DNA from: JBHIBR01 sp046759145 [NCBI: Nitrospinota bacterium]
GTDB taxonomy: Bacteria; UBA8248
NCBI GenBank assembly: GCA_046759145.1
Contig: JBHIBR010000053.1
Location: 1 to 8,572, forward strand
Direction: 5' to 3'
DNA: 8,572 nt
The translations under genes and the position numbers were made by a program. Every line of letters begins with the position of its first letter. The stretch's first letter is position 1. Shown here piece after piece: positions 7,024 to 8,572 of the stretch. The notes beneath the pieces are model-generated. The model saw only the letters and a list, made by a program, of their open reading frames with translations, had not been told where the DNA came from and searched no databases.

Positions 7024-7037
7024 GGGCCACCAGGCCC
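7024..7037 (+). other. Small hairpin in the valS-birA gap
   Basis: A perfect 5-base stem, GGGCC (7024-7028) with GGCCC (7033-7037), closes a 4-base ACCA loop directly after the valS stop. No T-tract follows, so it is not an intrinsic terminator. It could modestly protect the upstream mRNA or be chance in GC-rich DNA. The birA ribosome site GGGAG (7042-7046) follows at once. Confidence 0.2.
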
Positions 7038-7051
7038 GCCCGGGAGTCGCC

Positions 7052-7795
7052 GTGAGCGCCATTGTCTGGTCGGTGCGGCGCTACGGGGAGGTGGACTCCA
7101 CCAATACGGTCGCCCTCGAGCTCGCCCGCGGAGGCTGCCCCGAGGGGACGGTGGTGACCGCCGAGAGCCAGTCTCGCGGGCGGGGCCGGATGGGACGCTC
7201 CTGGTTCTCGCCCGTGGGGACGGGGCTCTACCTCTCGGCGGTGCTGCGGCCCGGCATCTCCGCCGACATCCTGCCCCCGCTCACCCTGGTGGCGGGGGTG
7301 GCCTCAGCCGAGGCGGCGGAGCGCGTGGCGGGCATCCCGGTGCGACTCAAGTGGCCCAATGACCTGCGGTGCGGGGAGAAGAAGGTGGGGGGCATCCTGG
7401 CGGAGCTGGAGCGCGAAGACGGCCCTTGCGTGGTGTTGGGGGTGGGCCTCAACGTGAACACGGCGCCGGCGGCCTTCCCCCCGGAGTTGAGCGGGGAGGC
7501 CACCTCGCTCAGGGCCGCCGCGGGCCGGGTGGTCAACCGGGAGAGCCTCCTTCAGGCGCTCCTGGAGTGCCTGGACCGGTGGTACGGGAGGCTGCAGGCG
7601 GAGGGGTTCGGGCCGGTGCGGGAGCGGTGGCGGCAGCTGAGCCAGACGCTCGGGCGCCGCGTGAGGGTGGCACTGCCCGGGGGCGGCCGGGTGGAGGGGT
7701 TGGCCGAGGATATCGACGAGCGGGGGCGGCTCGTGGTGCGGGCGCCGGGCGGGGAGCGGGTGGCCGTGGATGCGGGCGACGTGATGGAGGTATGA
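7052..7795 (+). CDS. birA: Biotin--[acetyl-CoA-carboxylase] ligase, monofunctional (no repressor domain)
   Basis: A 247-residue biotin protein ligase that makes biotinyl-AMP and transfers biotin to a lysine of biotin carboxyl carrier proteins. The catalytic domain is complete: STN at 16-18, the biotinyl-AMP loop GRGRMGR at 43-49, WFSPVGTGLYLS at 51-62, KWPND at 100-104, the catalytic-type Lys111 in KKVGGIL, and GLNVN at 132-136. A small C-terminal SH3-like domain follows (about 200-247, with RVRVALPGGGRVEGLAEDID). The N-terminal winged-helix domain of bifunctional E. coli BirA is absent; this protein begins only a few residues before the ligase fold, so it should not repress biotin genes itself. 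The GTG start has GGGAG at 7042-7046, and an upstream extension would run into valS. It lies 30 bases after valS and 4 before coaX, in an evident operon. Confidence 0.95.
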   Translation: MSAIVWSVRRYGEVDSTNTVALELARGGCPEGTVVTAESQSRGRGRMGRSWFSPVGTGLYLSAVLRPGISADILPPLTLVAGVASAEAAERVAGIPVRLKWPNDLRCGEKKVGGILAELEREDGPCVVLGVGLNVNTAPAAFPPELSGEATSLRAAAGRVVNRESLLQALLECLDRWYGRLQAEGFGPVRERWRQLSQTLGRRVRVALPGGGRVEGLAEDIDERGRLVVRAPGGERVAVDAGDVMEV

Positions 7796-7799
7796 GGGC

Positions 7800-8572
7800 G
7801 TGAGCCGAAACCTCCTGCTTGTCCTCGACGTGGGAAACACCAACACCGTGCTCGGCCTCTACCGGGGGGAAGAGCTCGTGTTCCACTGGCGGGTGAGCAC
7901 CCGCATCGAGCGCACGGCCGACGAGCTGGGGCTGTTGGCGGACGCCCTCTTGCGGGAGCGGGGGCTCAGCAGGGAGGTGGTGGGTGCGGTCGCCATCGCC
8001 TCTGTGGTCCCCCCCCTCCAGGGGGCGCTCGAGGCCATGGCGCGCGAGCACTTCGGGGTAGAGCCCCTGGTGGTGGGGCCGGGCACTCGCACGGGCGTCC
8101 CCATCCTCTACGACAGCCCGCGGGAGGTGGGCGCGGACCGGGTGGTGAACGCCGTGGCCGGCTACCATAAATACGGGGGGCCCCTCATTGTGGTGGATTT
8201 CGGGACCGCCATCACCTTCGACGCCATCAGCGCCGAGGGGGCCTACCTGGGCGGGGCCATCGCACCGGGGATGGTCATCTCGCTGGAGGCCCTCTTCGAG
8301 CGCGCCGCCAGGCTGCCGCGGGTGGAACTCTCGCGGCCCAAGACGGTCATCGGGAAGAACACCGTGCACAGCGTCCAGGCGGGGATGGCGGTGGGCTTCC
8401 GGGGGCTCGTGCGGGAGGTGGTGGGGGCCATGCGGGCGGAGCTCGGCGGGCGGGCGCTGGCCGTGGCCACGGGGGGCGAGGCGCAGATGTTCGCCGACTT
8501 CGCTGACCTCATCGACCGCTGGGACCCTTACCTCACCCTGGACGGGCTGCGGCTGGTGTGGGAGAGCAACGC
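7800..8572 (+). CDS. coaX: Type III pantothenate kinase, cut by the window edge
   Basis: The first 257 residues of CoaX, an ASKHA-fold kinase that phosphorylates pantothenate in the first step of coenzyme A synthesis. This type is not feedback-inhibited by CoA and usually needs a monovalent cation. The phosphate-binding motif DVGNTNT is at 10-16, the catalytic-type Asp105 lies in ILYDSPREVGADRVVN (102-117), including GADR at 111-114, the VVDFGTAITFD block is at 131-141, GGAIAPGM at 151-158, and ATGGEA at 223-228. Family proteins are about 255-260 residues, so only the last few codons and the stop are missing. I take the GTG at 7800, four bases after the birA stop, with GGAGG at 7786-7790; it puts the first beta strand at residue 4. 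The ATG at 7792, overlapping the birA stop, is in another frame and stops after three codons. Pairing with birA is common and links biotin and CoA supply. Confidence 0.95.
   Translation, partial: MSRNLLLVLDVGNTNTVLGLYRGEELVFHWRVSTRIERTADELGLLADALLRERGLSREVVGAVAIASVVPPLQGALEAMAREHFGVEPLVVGPGTRTGVPILYDSPREVGADRVVNAVAGYHKYGGPLIVVDFGTAITFDAISAEGAYLGGAIAPGMVISLEALFERAARLPRVELSRPKTVIGKNTVHSVQAGMAVGFRGLVREVVGAMRAELGGRALAVATGGEAQMFADFADLIDRWDPYLTLDGLRLVWESN

Noticed and set aside
3089-7030. A 1313-codon open frame on the minus strand spanning the receiver-protein gene and valS
   Set aside because: It is the antisense shadow of well-supported genes. In very GC-rich DNA the complementary frame rarely meets stop codons. 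The product is low-complexity (Pro, Gly, His, Leu, Glu, Arg) with no recognisable domain.
7792-7803. ATG overlapping the birA stop as a coaX start
   Set aside because: That frame reads only three codons before a TGA; the GTG at 7800 opens the frame with all CoaX motifs.
1-8572. Mobile element, CRISPR array, prophage, defence system or novel RNA gene
   Set aside because: I found no direct repeats with regular spacers, transposase or integrase motifs, terminal inverted repeats or shift in base composition. All seven genes are colinear, and six belong to well-known housekeeping or envelope families.

Overview
The window is a gene-dense, very GC-rich piece of a bacterial chromosome with all seven recognisable genes on the + strand. 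An outer-membrane TolC-family channel, together with the cell-wall enzyme MltG, points to a diderm (Gram-negative-type) bacterium. The high GC content, the strong C/G bias at third codon positions and the frequent non-ATG starts (GTG in four genes, TTG in one, ATG in only two) fit a high-GC deltaproteobacteria-like or uncultivated lineage such as NC10, Rokubacteria, Tectomicrobia or Myxococcota relatives. That placement is inference; nothing in the window fixes the taxon.

Layout. Bases 1-124 form a leader with a possible sigma70-type promoter and two GC-rich hairpins. A first tight cluster follows: a TolC-family outer-membrane protein (125-1684), ruvX/yqgF (1699-2124) and mltG (2121-3206, overlapping ruvX by 4 bases). 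A 110-base gap (3207-3316) holds the only conspicuous AT-rich patch in the window, a good promoter candidate whose -35 box overlaps the mltG stop codon, and GC hairpins. A second cluster follows: a receiver-domain protein with a long acidic/proline-rich linker and a helical tail (3317-4369), valS (TTG start, 3 bases downstream, 4373-7021), birA of the short type without a DNA-binding domain (7052-7795), and coaX, type III pantothenate kinase (7800 to the window edge, lacking only its last codons). No stretch above 300 bases lacks a gene. I see no tRNA, rRNA, CRISPR array, insertion sequence or other sign of mobile DNA.

Function. The first cluster combines export (TolC), rRNA maturation (RuvX) and septal/lateral peptidoglycan synthesis control (MltG). 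The second combines translation (ValRS) with cofactor metabolism: BirA attaches biotin to carboxylases and CoaX starts coenzyme A synthesis, both serving fatty-acid synthesis. Most of the window is ordinary housekeeping. The one protein of unclear role is the receiver-linker-helix protein translated just ahead of ValRS. Its architecture (single-acid receiver pocket, about 170-residue acidic/proline-rich linker, C-terminal amphipathic helices resembling the oligomerising tail of the polar organiser PopZ) is the best candidate for something under-described here.
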